Below are positions 8,889 to 18,700 of a stretch of 43,680 nucleotides of DNA, piece after piece. This DNA comes from Bacteroides sp. 214 (lineage in GTDB: Bacteria; Bacteroidota; Bacteroidia; Bacteroidales; Bacteroidaceae). The notes below the pieces were generated by a model. The model made no database searches. It saw only the letters and a list, made by a program, of their open reading frames with translations, and was not told where the DNA came from. The position numbers were made by a program, and so were the translations under genes. The stretch is taken from NCBI RefSeq assembly GCF_010501015.1, contig NZ_QVML01000021.1, positions 1 through 43,680 of the forward strand, in the 5' to 3' direction. How positions within the stretch are numbered: position 1 is the stretch's first letter; each line of letters begins with the position of its first letter.

Positions 8889-9386
8889 ATGAAGAATATC
8901 ATCTGTATAATAGGTTTTGCACTCGTTTGCCTTTTTACATCAACGGCAAGTGCACAAAAATTTGAAGACATCTACAAGAAGTATAAAAAAGAAGAAAATG
9001 TTACCTCTGTGCGGGTAAATAAATTAGGACTCATGTTACTCTCTTTGTTTGGAGGAGAGGATGACGAGGAAGGAAAACAATTCCTGAAGAAAAGCTCTGG
9101 TATACGCATTTTAATCTCCGAAGACTCTACGAACAAAGATATGGAGGAAGACATCTATAAATTTATTAAAAGGAGTAACTTGGAACAACTTATAGAGATT
9201 ACCGAAACAGGCGATGGAGAAAATGTGGAGGTATACATCCGCGAAAAAGGTGATACAATCCATGAGCTACTCATCTTGGTTAAAGATGAATCAGATCAAG
9301 TAGCTATACACGTTACCGGGAAATATCCGCTCTCTGTTATCAGAGATATGATAGCAAGCAAGAACGGATTTCCCATCAAAGGTTAG
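8889..9386 (+). CDS. DUF4252-type secreted protein, second copy
   Basis: This 165-residue protein has a signal peptide (about 1-22, ending TASAQ) and is a paralogue of the gene before it. It shares the order of short helix, V-R/S-V strand, acidic insert, GIRILISED strand, and the closing AIHVTGKYPLSVIRDM segment. Identity is low to moderate, so the duplication looks old. It is the last gene of the sigma operon and ends only seven bases from the end of the convergent serine-hydrolase gene, leaving no room for a separate terminator. Confidence 0.75.
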   Translation: MKNIICIIGFALVCLFTSTASAQKFEDIYKKYKKEENVTSVRVNKLGLMLLSLFGGEDDEEGKQFLKKSSGIRILISEDSTNKDMEEDIYKFIKRSNLEQLIEITETGDGENVEVYIREKGDTIHELLILVKDESDQVAIHVTGKYPLSVIRDMIASKNGFPIKG

Positions 9387-9393
9387 TGCAGCG

Positions 9394-10560
9394 TTATTTT
9401 ATAAACACCTCGTACAGTGCGTTTATTACATCCGATTGTATTGACAAGAATTTGTTTTCTCCCCGTTTTGGCGGACAACCGTTTGTCATCATCACAAATC
9501 CAAACTTTTTCTCCGGTTCAAAGAACATCGCGCTATATAATCCATAGGCGGATCCGGTATGTCCTTTCATCACTTCGCCCGGAATTAGTCGGTCGGTAGT
9601 CTGTATAGAGAGTCCATAGTCAAAAACTTTTTCACCATACATATAGGGTGTTTGCATAGTAGTTACACTGGGTTCATTCAAGATGGTCACACCATTGAAT
9701 GAGCCCTTGTTTATCTGAATAAGCATGTGTTTGGCAAGATCTTTGGGTGCAATCTTCATGCCGCCAGTGGGAGAAAAGACAGTGGTAGTACGCCCCATAG
9801 TATAATCGGCAAGCGCTTCGGAACGACTACTGTACGCATCGGGTGAGTAGATGAAGCTTCCTTGTTCATAATTATAAAGCGACACAAACTGCTTGGCGTC
9901 CAATTCATCGACATTGAAGCCGGCATTAACACCGAGGGGATCGAGAATATGCGCTTTGATATACTTGTCGAAACGTTCGCCGGAGTGAATCTCAACCAAA
10001 GCACCAAGCATATTATAACCCAAGTTACAATACTCATATACAGAGCCTGGAATTGTTTCGTTATAAACTTTCTTGTAATCTTCGGGAGAAGCAACGGGGT
10101 CAATTACATCAAACGTGAAATAGCCCATTTTATCGCTAAGACTCGACGTGTGCGAAAGCAGCATCCGATACGTAATGGACACATCAGGATAATGGGGGTT
10201 GCGAACAAGTATGCCGAAAGCATCGGACACATCGTCATCGAGATTAAACTTGCCCGCCTCGTTGAGCTGCATAATAGCCGTTCCTGTAAAGGTCTTCGAA
10301 ATAGAGGCAATTCTAAAGATATCGTCGGAAGAGAGCAAAATACTATCTACCAAGCTCTTGTAACCAAATGCACCGGTATAAACAATTTGATTGTCTTTAA
10401 CTACCGCAACCGAAAGCCCCACAGCATTGAGATTTGTTATTGCCTCTTGCATCAACTTGTCTGCTTGTTTCTTTTGTGAAGGAGCACAAGAGAACAACAC
10501 ACTACACATAAGTGCTAAGCTTATAAAAAAGCCGGACTTCTTGATAACTGTTTTTTTCAT
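9394..10560 (-). CDS. Beta-lactamase-fold serine hydrolase, lipoprotein
   Basis: This 388-residue protein has a lipoprotein signal peptide (VLFSC, acylated Cys25), so it should be anchored in the envelope. The class C beta-lactamase/DD-peptidase fold is shown by the three active-site motifs in order: SISK (SxxK, Ser86-Lys89), YCN (177-179) and HTG (334-336). Length fits AmpC-like and esterase-type members. Such proteins may be peptidoglycan carboxypeptidases, D-amino-peptidases or esterases; resistance to beta-lactams should not be assumed. It lies 57 bases after the HTCS gene on the same strand, but with its own promoter-like box. Confidence 0.88.
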   Translation of the reverse strand: MKKTVIKKSGFFISLALMCSVLFSCAPSQKKQADKLMQEAITNLNAVGLSVAVVKDNQIVYTGAFGYKSLVDSILLSSDDIFRIASISKTFTGTAIMQLNEAGKFNLDDDVSDAFGILVRNPHYPDVSITYRMLLSHTSSLSDKMGYFTFDVIDPVASPEDYKKVYNETIPGSVYEYCNLGYNMLGALVEIHSGERFDKYIKAHILDPLGVNAGFNVDELDAKQFVSLYNYEQGSFIYSPDAYSSRSEALADYTMGRTTTVFSPTGGMKIAPKDLAKHMLIQINKGSFNGVTILNEPSVTTMQTPYMYGEKVFDYGLSIQTTDRLIPGEVMKGHTGSAYGLYSAMFFEPEKKFGFVMMTNGCPPKRGENKFLSIQSDVINALYEVFIK

Positions 10561-10598
10561 ACAAATATTATTTTAGGTGAGATTGATTATGAACTTTA

Positions 10599-10606
10599 CA
10601 AAAATA
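10599..10606 (-). promoter_or_regulatory. -7 element (TATTTTTG) of the serine-hydrolase gene
   Basis: The minus-strand octamer TATTTTTG fits TAnnTTTG and lies 39 bases before the start codon, between the HTCS stop and the hydrolase start. This argues for a separate transcript. Confidence 0.35.
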
Positions 10607-10617
10607 TGAATTTTAAT

Positions 10618-13600
10618 TTATTTTCCTTTGTATTCCTGTGGACTTACCCCATACTTTGCTTTAAATATCTTTCCAAAGTGTTTCGTATCCGATATTCCAA
10701 TCATCGACGAAACCTCTTTTACCATATACTTGCCCGAGAGTAGTAGTTGCGCAGCCTTTCGCATCTTTATATCGCGAATAAAATCGAAAGGAGGGAGCCC
10801 CGTCAAGCTCTTTATTTTATTGGAGAATACCGAACGACTCATATTAAGTTCCACACTCAGGTGGTCTATGGTAAATTCGCTTTCGTCCAAATGGGCTTCA
10901 ATGGTATCTATCGTTTTCTTTATAAATGCTTCGTCTTGAGACGAGACCGCAAATTGTGTCACCGCGGCATCAGGTGCAGCATCTATACGGGCACGATAGG
11001 CTTCTTGCAGACGTTTGCGTTGTTCGAGCAGGTTATTAATCCGAGCACGAAAATACTGCACACTGAAAGGTTTTGTAATATAATCATCAGCACCCGATAT
11101 CAGTCCTTCCAATTTACTTTCTATAGCGGTTTTAGCCGTAAGTAATATCACCGGGATATGACTGGTGTTGATGTTGTTCTTCAACCGTTTCAGAAGTTCT
11201 ATACCATCCATATTGGGCATCATTATATCACTCACTATAAAATCGGGAGCTTCGGCTTCCGCCTTTTCCAACCCATCCAATCCATCCTCGGCTTCAAAAA
11301 CAGTATAATCTTGCTCAAGGATAGTTTTAATAAACCGTCGCAATTCGGTATTATCCTCAATGACAAGGATAGAATGTTCTTTCTCTAACGACTTGTGTGG
11401 TGCGGCTGTGTCCGCATCAGAGGCGGCAACGACTTCGGGTTGTTCGCCCATCCAATCGGCAGATGTAGCGGCAATAAGTTCTACCTCTTTTCCAAAATGA
11501 GCTGTTCCTTTAAGGAATATCAAAGTAAAGGTAGTACCCGAATTTACTTCGCTTTCAAGTTGTACCTTGCCACCATGCTTGTTCATCAAATCGTTTACGA
11601 TAGAAAGACCAATGCCTGTACTTGGTTTGGTCGGATCTTCATTGAATGATGTAAAGCGGGTAAATATTCGTTTCTGTTTTTCTTTTGATATGCCGCATCC
11701 TTCATCTTTAACTTCTACAAGCAGTTGTTTCTCCTCATTACGTATGGTTACGTTAATACTTTTACCGTTGGGAGTGTATTTAAATGCATTAGAGAGGATA
11801 TTCATCATTATTATCTCGAGCGATTCGGGTGCTATCCATATCTTTTGCGATTCTGAAAAATCGCTTACAGCAAAGTTCATACGATGTCTTTGTGCTATCT
11901 CGTTGAAATTATTGCAGATAGTTTTGATGTGTGATCCAACACATATCTCTTTCACTTGTAGTTTGGATTGTTGTATCTTGCGTAGGTCAAGCACCTGATT
12001 GACCAGCCTCAGCATACGATTGGTGTTTTGCGAGATGGAGCTCAACTGTTCTTTTACCTTTTCGGACACATCCTTTTCTGCCAACAGATAATCTACAGGA
12101 GCAGATATCATGGTAAGAGGGGTGCGTATCTCATGAGATATGTCGGTAAAGAAACGTAGCTTCATCTCCGAAAGGTATTTCTCTATTTCCATCTTTTTCC
12201 GCAAGCGGTAAAAGGTAAAGAGAATGCGCACAACACCATAAATAGCCGCAAAAAACAGCAACACATAGAGTACAAAAGCCCACGTTGTTGCCCAAAAAGG
12301 AGGAAGAACTTCTACAGAAAGTCTTCGTTCGTTGGACACCCACACCCCTTCGCTGTTTGTTGATTTCACCCTGAATGTATAGTTGCCTTTCGGAATATTG
12401 GTGTAGTTGGCTATGCGCGCTTTTTGTGCATAAACCCAGTCGCTATCAAAACCCTCGAGCATATAGGCATAAAGAATATTATTGGTATGAATAAAGTCGA
12501 GCGCGGCATATTCAATGCTAAACGAGTTTTGATTGTGGGCAAGTGTCAACCCGGCTACATCATCAATATTCTTTTGAAGAGGCGAATTCTTCTCTCCTAT
12601 CGTAACCGATTGATTGTGTAACCTAAAATCCGACAAAGCTATGTAAGGGGCAAAATTAGTGCTCTTTATTTCTTCGGGAGAGAAATAGAGTAACCCACCA
12701 GAAAATCCGAACACCAAATCACCATTTTCAAGGCTACAGGTAGATGCCTCTGAGAAGCTATTTTTGGACATCAGCTTTTTAATCTCGGCAAAGGTTTCAA
12801 TCTCTTCTTTTACAGGGTCAAACTTTGAAAGGTTATTCTCCATACTAACCCACAGTTTTCCGCTTCTATCTTCTGCAATAGCCAGACAAACATCCGAGGG
12901 GAATCCTTCGTGTACTGTATAAGATTGAAACGCAACGGGAAATCCCTCGGCATCATAGTGCACAACCTTGTTTATACCGCCTCCAAAGGTTGCCAGAAAC
13001 ATTTCACCATTTGCAGTGTTGCAGATTCCATGAATATCGTTATTACCTAAACTTTCCGAATTACCCGGAGTACGTGTATAGTGTTTATATTCTATATTAT
13101 CGGGAGTATCGAAGCGGCTTTGAAACATAATAAGCCCCATAGTGGTACCGATACAGATATTGCCGAATTTGTTTTCGGATATGTAGCGCACACGTGCCCC
13201 GGCATCTATCGGGTAGTTTTTCAAATTATTTTTATGATTGATAAAATACGTTTTACCATCTGCCGCTGTTCTTACCAAATTCAATCCGCCGCCATACGTT
13301 CCTATCCAGATGTTTTGGTTTGAGTCTTGAAAGATACTGTAAACAACATCCTCGCTAATGCTGTAAATGTTACCGGCATCTTTCTTAAAATGCTCTACAA
13401 CATAGTGGTTAGGGTTATGGGTAGGGGTTAATTTGAAAAGTCCATCCGTTCGGGTACCCAACCATATATTATTCTCATCGTCTTGAAATAACGTATATAC
13501 AATACCTTCAAAAGGTTGTTTCTGACCAATAGTACCGTTTTGAGAGAAATAGCCGAGCAAGTGGTAGTGGTCGTCGTAAATAGCCAGCCGCTGGTCTTTG

Positions 13601-14994
13601 GTGGCTACCCACAAACGGCGGTGACAGTCTTGCAATACCGCTCTTACTTCGTTGGCTATGGGTGTATTGTCTTTTGGATTGGGGATGATGGTTTTGAATC
13701 TATTGTTGTTGAAGGTAGCCTTTTCCAAGCCGTGTGTGCGCGTACAGAACCAAAGATTGCCCTGCTTATCCGAATAGAGCGAGTGCAAGATATTAGAGAA
13801 ACGCCACTCGGAGGATGCCACATTGTTATGAAACGGTACAAGTTTATCGGTTTCCTCGTCGTAGAACGAAAACCCACCACCACGCGGATGTATCCAAAGC
13901 TGTCCATGAATATCTTGAACTATATCCGAAGCGGGTGGTATGGCTTTGATAGAGGGGTCGTTTATATCTACCACGTAGTAGCTTATCTTTTTTGTTTCTC
14001 TATCGAACTGATAGATACCTATCTCTTCTGTTTCGAACCAGAAACGTTGCTTGTTATCGAGCAGTAGCATACGTATTTTGTTATCTTTCAGCTTAGCAAC
14101 AGTGGTGGTATTATAGTGGTCGAAAGAGTTATCGGAGAGCCTGCAGACAAAAAAGCCATCGGTTTCGGTGGTTATGAGTATTTCATCAGCGGTAAGTTGT
14201 AGAAACGCCGTTAGGTTGGCATCGGTAGGAACTTGCAGCAGATTAAACTTCTCCAAAGCTTTGTCATACTCCCATATCCGCCCTTTGTTGGAAGCGAAGA
14301 GTATTTTGTCGGACAGCTCTGTGGCTGCAAAAAAACTCTGAATACCATTACCTGTAGTATTCTCGAAGAAGTAAGAAGTTGGTATTGTTTCATCCTTACG
14401 AAGAAGGCTTAGCCCGTTGTTGGTAAGTATCCATACCTGTTGGTTCTTGTCTTCAAACACGCTCTGCACATGGTTGCTTTTCAGTCTGCCATTATCTTTG
14501 TTGTACACCTCCACAGTAAAAGTAGAATCGTTTACGCAGACGCATCCGTTTTCATTTGACACTAACCATATATTGCCCGAAGCGAACATCTTGATATTCG
14601 ACAGTTTGAATGTAGGGTAGAGATTTTGTAACTCTTCTATCTCTACAAATGTCTCTGTGTACGGACTGAAACAGTGTGCCTCATTACCATAGGTATGAAG
14701 CCACATATTGCCCCGTCTATCTTCCGAGATGTGACGAATGCGGTTACTCTCCATTTGATACAAATCGCCCGCACGTACTTTGAAGTTACGAAATGTATTG
14801 CCATCGAACTTAGAAAAACCGTCCCACGTAGCAAACCACATAAAGCCTTTGTGATCTTGCAAGATGTCGGTAACTATAAATTGTGGCAATCCGTCTTCGG
14901 TAGAGTAATGCTCGAAGTAACAAGTGGGTTGCGCTACCGTGTGGGTTACAAAGAACGCAAAGGAAAGGATAAGGATGAGTTTTATGTTTTTCAT
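10618..14994 (-). CDS. Hybrid two-component system sensor-regulator (HTCS)
   Basis: This 1458-residue one-protein signalling system combines sensor, kinase and DNA-binding regulator. In order: a signal peptide (about 1-21), a periplasmic double propeller of Reg_prop repeats (about 30-800, with recurring IWLGT, LWVSM and GLP-like motifs), a Y_Y_Y domain (about 818-898), one membrane helix (about 900-928), HisKA with His954 in SHEIRTPL, HATPase_c (NAFKYTP, DEGCGIS, GIGLSIV), a receiver domain with Asp1256 in VSDIMMPNMDG, and an AraC-type helix-turn-helix (about 1360-1458). HTCS proteins sense oligosaccharides and switch on glycan-use genes. The gene beside it encodes a pectate-lyase-like protein, so pectin fragments are a reasonable ligand guess. 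All key residues are intact. Confidence 0.96.
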   Translation of the reverse strand: MKNIKLILILSFAFFVTHTVAQPTCYFEHYSTEDGLPQFIVTDILQDHKGFMWFATWDGFSKFDGNTFRNFKVRAGDLYQMESNRIRHISEDRRGNMWLHTYGNEAHCFSPYTETFVEIEELQNLYPTFKLSNIKMFASGNIWLVSNENGCVCVNDSTFTVEVYNKDNGRLKSNHVQSVFEDKNQQVWILTNNGLSLLRKDETIPTSYFFENTTGNGIQSFFAATELSDKILFASNKGRIWEYDKALEKFNLLQVPTDANLTAFLQLTADEILITTETDGFFVCRLSDNSFDHYNTTTVAKLKDNKIRMLLLDNKQRFWFETEEIGIYQFDRETKKISYYVVDINDPSIKAIPPASDIVQDIHGQLWIHPRGGGFSFYDEETDKLVPFHNNVASSEWRFSNILHSLYSDKQGNLWFCTRTHGLEKATFNNNRFKTIIPNPKDNTPIANEVRAVLQDCHRRLWVATKDQRLAIYDDHYHLLGYFSQNGTIGQKQPFEGIVYTLFQDDENNIWLGTRTDGLFKLTPTHNPNHYVVEHFKKDAGNIYSISEDVVYSIFQDSNQNIWIGTYGGGLNLVRTAADGKTYFINHKNNLKNYPIDAGARVRYISENKFGNICIGTTMGLIMFQSRFDTPDNIEYKHYTRTPGNSESLGNNDIHGICNTANGEMFLATFGGGINKVVHYDAEGFPVAFQSYTVHEGFPSDVCLAIAEDRSGKLWVSMENNLSKFDPVKEEIETFAEIKKLMSKNSFSEASTCSLENGDLVFGFSGGLLYFSPEEIKSTNFAPYIALSDFRLHNQSVTIGEKNSPLQKNIDDVAGLTLAHNQNSFSIEYAALDFIHTNNILYAYMLEGFDSDWVYAQKARIANYTNIPKGNYTFRVKSTNSEGVWVSNERRLSVEVLPPFWATTWAFVLYVLLFFAAIYGVVRILFTFYRLRKKMEIEKYLSEMKLRFFTDISHEIRTPLTMISAPVDYLLAEKDVSEKVKEQLSSISQNTNRMLRLVNQVLDLRKIQQSKLQVKEICVGSHIKTICNNFNEIAQRHRMNFAVSDFSESQKIWIAPESLEIIMMNILSNAFKYTPNGKSINVTIRNEEKQLLVEVKDEGCGISKEKQKRIFTRFTSFNEDPTKPSTGIGLSIVNDLMNKHGGKVQLESEVNSGTTFTLIFLKGTAHFGKEVELIAATSADWMGEQPEVVAASDADTAAPHKSLEKEHSILVIEDNTELRRFIKTILEQDYTVFEAEDGLDGLEKAEAEAPDFIVSDIMMPNMDGIELLKRLKNNINTSHIPVILLTAKTAIESKLEGLISGADDYITKPFSVQYFRARINNLLEQRKRLQEAYRARIDAAPDAAVTQFAVSSQDEAFIKKTIDTIEAHLDESEFTIDHLSVELNMSRSVFSNKIKSLTGLPPFDFIRDIKMRKAAQLLLSGKYMVKEVSSMIGISDTKHFGKIFKAKYGVSPQEYKGK

Positions 14995-15020
14995 AAACGT
15001 AGCTATGACACGTTAATATA

Positions 15021-15050
15021 CAAATATAGTGTTTTTGACAGATAATGTCA
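15021..15050 (-). promoter_or_regulatory. HTCS promoter with adjacent palindrome
   Basis: On the minus strand, TATATTTG (15021-15028) matches the -7 consensus, 27 bases before the HTCS start. Immediately upstream, 15036-15050 reads TGACA-GATAA-TGTCA, a short hyphenated palindrome placed where the -33 contact or an operator would lie. The operator idea is inferred. Confidence 0.45.
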
Positions 15051-15718
15051 CTTGAATTGAGATATTATAAACAATTTGTCAGCTTCAGGGCTTCTACCTC
15101 TGTTCTTCTTACCCTAAAGAATCCCTGCCAGAAGGCTTGTGAGGCAGATTAGTATTTTAATGAAGGGCAAGAAACAGCCCTAAAGTCAACGAAATTCCAG
15201 CTTCAATTTCATCTGCCTATGGCTCATTACCCATCTGCTTATGGCTCACTACCCATCTGCCTATGGATCTTTGCCCATCTGCTTATGGATGAATCATCAT
15301 TATTCAGTGCATTAGGAGTGATAAACCAGTGTTTTACACCTCGTTTGTCACTGTTTTGCTACTCTTTTCTCTGTGATTTTTGTTCAATCTCCCACTTTTT
15401 GGGAAAAAGGAAGACAAAACGCAAGCTTTCTCTTCCCTTTCACCTTCACCCACAAACAATCGTTTTGATTTCAATCAAGAAGTTTTCAAAACATTTTATC
15501 AAACAAAGAGTCGTTATTAAATAAAACCACCTCATTTTTAGCAATACCGTTGACTTTTTGAATTTACCAAATCGCCGTGGCTGCGTTTTTTTGAACCAGC
15601 GCGGAGCGTAGGCTCTATTTTCGCAACCACGACGAGTTATCAATTTGTCAATTTGATAGTTTATATACTTCTACCTTCATGCTGGCAGATCAATAAAATA
15701 CGCTTTCCAACAATCTAT
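15046..15718. other. Gene-free stretch between the HTCS and lyase genes
   Basis: No supported gene is seen. The stretch holds the 22-base tandem array described separately. It also holds an imperfect inverted repeat, CGTGGCTGCG (15576-15585) against CGCAACCACG (15622-15631), and an AT-rich palindromic patch, TATCAA...TTGATA, near 15638-15660. A 101-codon plus-strand frame crosses the array but looks fortuitous. Confidence 0.55.
15210..15291. repeat. 22-base tandem array A
   Basis: Three full units (15210-15231, 15232-15253, 15254-15275) and a partial fourth (15276-15291) follow each other without spacers. Each begins CATCTGCYTATGG and ends in CC. Positions 8 and 14-20 vary. Each unit contains GCC-TAT-GGC or a one-base variant, a weak dyad. 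No coding or CRISPR role is apparent. Confidence 0.85.
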
Positions 15719-18700
15719 TTATTTAATCATCACTTTATCTCCAAAACCTTTGCCGGAACTTAGGTTTGTTACCCTAACGATGTACATACCCGCTGGATAT
15801 GACGATGCATCAACGCGTACTTCATCTGTCACAAAGCTTTCGGAGTGAACTTCTTTACCCATCAGGTCAAGAATCGCTAATTTGTAGGTCGCACCTGCTT
15901 CGGCTCCATTTAGCAAGCGCACGTAGAAGTGGTCGGTTGCCGGACGAGGATAAACCAACAGTGGACGTATGGTTATTTTTTCTTCTACCATCGGCACTTC
16001 CTCAATACCAGTCTGCTCATCTACTTCGAAGCAACCCAAATCGGGTTTTTCGCCAAGGAAAGTAAGCCCTTCCACGATTGTACCTGCGTCAATTAGCTTC
16101 ATGTTTCCCGCACGCGGTTTCATGAAATTCAGGTTGGGTAAGCTACCATCGGCCTGTCGTGGTCCACGCACACCTGTTGTGTCGGTGTTAACGTAGTCGC
16201 TTGCCGAGGTAAGGAAGTCGCAAGTGGTGCGCACACCTTCCATTAATCGCAAAGGAGTAGTGGTTGATTTACTTGCTTCGGGCACACCATCCCACACCGC
16301 TACACAGTTGGTAAGTGTCAGTTGCTTACCCGGAGCAAGGATATCTTCATCTATTTTGTAGGTAAAGTGATTCTTGTTGGCTAAGTATTTGTTCGAGAAC
16401 CCGGTACAGTTGAGCAAGTACATATCGCCTGTGTTATGGTTCTGGTCGAAGCCTTTCATCAGGTTATCGAAAGCAAGACAACGAATCATAATCGCATTGT
16501 GTCTACGGTCGTTATTACCACTTCCGCCCAGCTTAAATCCATTGCCATTACCTTTACTTTCGCTTCCGTCGGCAAGGAAACCGTTGTTGAAAGCCCAGCA
16601 GTTTTCGTAGATGGTAGTCATATCATCGTCGAAACCTTCTTTTGCATCATAGAGGATGCCATCCCAACCATCGTCGGAATTGTTCCAAGCGCGACAACCA
16701 TAGAAGTAATTGCCTGTTCCCACTGATAGTTTCGGAGCAAATCCATCGGCATTACCATCTTCGGCATCGCGGTTATGATAAGAGTCGCAGTTGATAACCC
16801 GATTATACTCCGCCATGTTTTTCATTTGCAAGCCGGTATCTTTATTATCGTAGAAACTGCAAAACTCTATTACATTGTGGTGTCCTTCTTGTGTATTGTT
16901 CTTGATATCCTGATAAGTGCCGCCCGAAGGTTTGTTACGCTCTATCAACAATCCATTGTCGCCAGCTCCTTTTATATCCAGTCCATACATATACCAATAA
17001 CTACCTGTAAGGCGAATGCCTTGATTGTTAGGGTCGAGAACCATAGAAGAAAAGTCGAGCAAGGCGCGTTCGCCATTGCGAGTTCCCAGATAAATTGTTC
17101 CACCGTCGGCTTCGCCAACAGTACGGATGTTTATTCTTAGAGCATACTTATATGTTCCGCCCAGCATATAAATGGTATCTCCAGCGGCAACAAGGTCTAC
17201 CGCCTTTTGCAAATCAAAGAATGGCTTCTCGATACTGCCATCTGCCGTAGCATCATTACCTTGTGGAGAAATATACAAAACGGTGGCTGCGGCAGTGGTT
17301 ATTGTTGCTACATTGCCATAAGCTGTACCTGCACTGTTGGTTACGTAAGCACGTACATAATAGGTGGTATTGCTTTGAAGATTACCTATGGAGTCGGTAA
17401 ACAGTCCATCGGTTAGTGTAGCTGTGGTTTTGGCATCTTCAACAGTGGGATTTCCGGTGGTGTTCCAACAAAGTCCACATACCACAGGAGCATTACCAGT
17501 ACTTGTTACTACTCCTCCCCCTTTTATCTTGTAAGAAGTTGCGCCAGTAATTGCCGAAGTAGTAACAGCAGGAAGTTCCACACTGCCTGTTGTAAATGTT
17601 AGCGTATTTCCATAACCAACACCTGCTTCGTTTTGCGCATAAGCACGATAATAGTAAACTGTATTGGGAGTTAATCCGGAAAGCAAACTCGTGAAACTGC
17701 TTGTCACTGCTTCCTCAACCGTTTTATGGTTATTGTTAGTTGGTTCGGCTTGTGTACTCCAACAAATACCCTTGCTGAGTATCTGCGCACCACCTGCGTC
17801 TGTTACCTCACCACCAGCAATAGCTGTTTCGGCAGTAATGGCTGATGCTGCTACAGTAGTTAAAACGGGGATTGTTGCAGGATCTGTTGTGAACGAAACC
17901 TCATTGCCATATCCTGTACCCGAACGACTGGTTGCATATGCGCGTACATAGATTTTTCTTCCGGCAGGTAAACCTGTAAGCCCAAGCGAGAAACCTCCTG
18001 TGGTACCTTCGGCAACTACTTTGTTATCGGCAATAAGCGGAGAAGTATTGGTGCCCCAACACAAGCCTCTTTCCACTACACTTTTTGTTCCTTCGGACAC
18101 CACCTCACCACCTACGGTGGCTGTGGTTTTGGCTACAGCAGTTGCCGCACCTGTAGTAACAACAGGCACATCGCCCATCGGGAAGACAGCAACGCTAAGG
18201 TTGTCGATATCAGCATCACTCCCACTCTCGTTTGCTATTTTTATTCGATTTATTGTGCCACTATTCACAGTCACCACATTCGAAACTACTTTCACTGTAG
18301 TAACAGTGGTTAATGTATTCCAAGTGCCTCCTCCATCGGTAGAGGTATATATGGTAAGCTTACGATCACCACGTCCTTCATAGAACGATAAATAGCTTAC
18401 ACCATCTTCCAACAAAGGAGTTACTACATACGAACCGTTTTTCACCAAGCGAAGATTGCTTGCCGAACCGTCTTGTATATACGCGGCATTGGTAGTTCTA
18501 TAAGCTCCTTTGTAGAGCCAAGTACCTTGTCCCGGCACATCAAAAGAGACTTCTGTTTCCGGATTTGATGATGGGAAGATAGCTGAATTATTGAAGTCGT
18601 GTAACCAATACTGCACGGGGGCATCGCCCGAACGAGTGCTAAAAGCCAACTCTTCGCTATAAGCACTACCTTTGCTTGTGGTAGCATAAGCTTTTACGTA

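Noticed and set aside
9862..10479. 205-codon plus-strand frame opposite the serine-hydrolase gene
   Set aside because: The minus-strand gene has all three active-site motifs and a lipobox; the plus frame has no domain and no promoter.
9394..10560. Antibiotic-resistance beta-lactamase
   Set aside because: The three motifs fit the fold, but many lipoprotein members of this family are peptidases or esterases; nothing here points to resistance.
15219..15524. 101-codon plus-strand open frame over array A
   Set aside because: Its start is made of the 22-base repeat read through, and the rest has no protein-like pattern; there is no ribosome-binding site.
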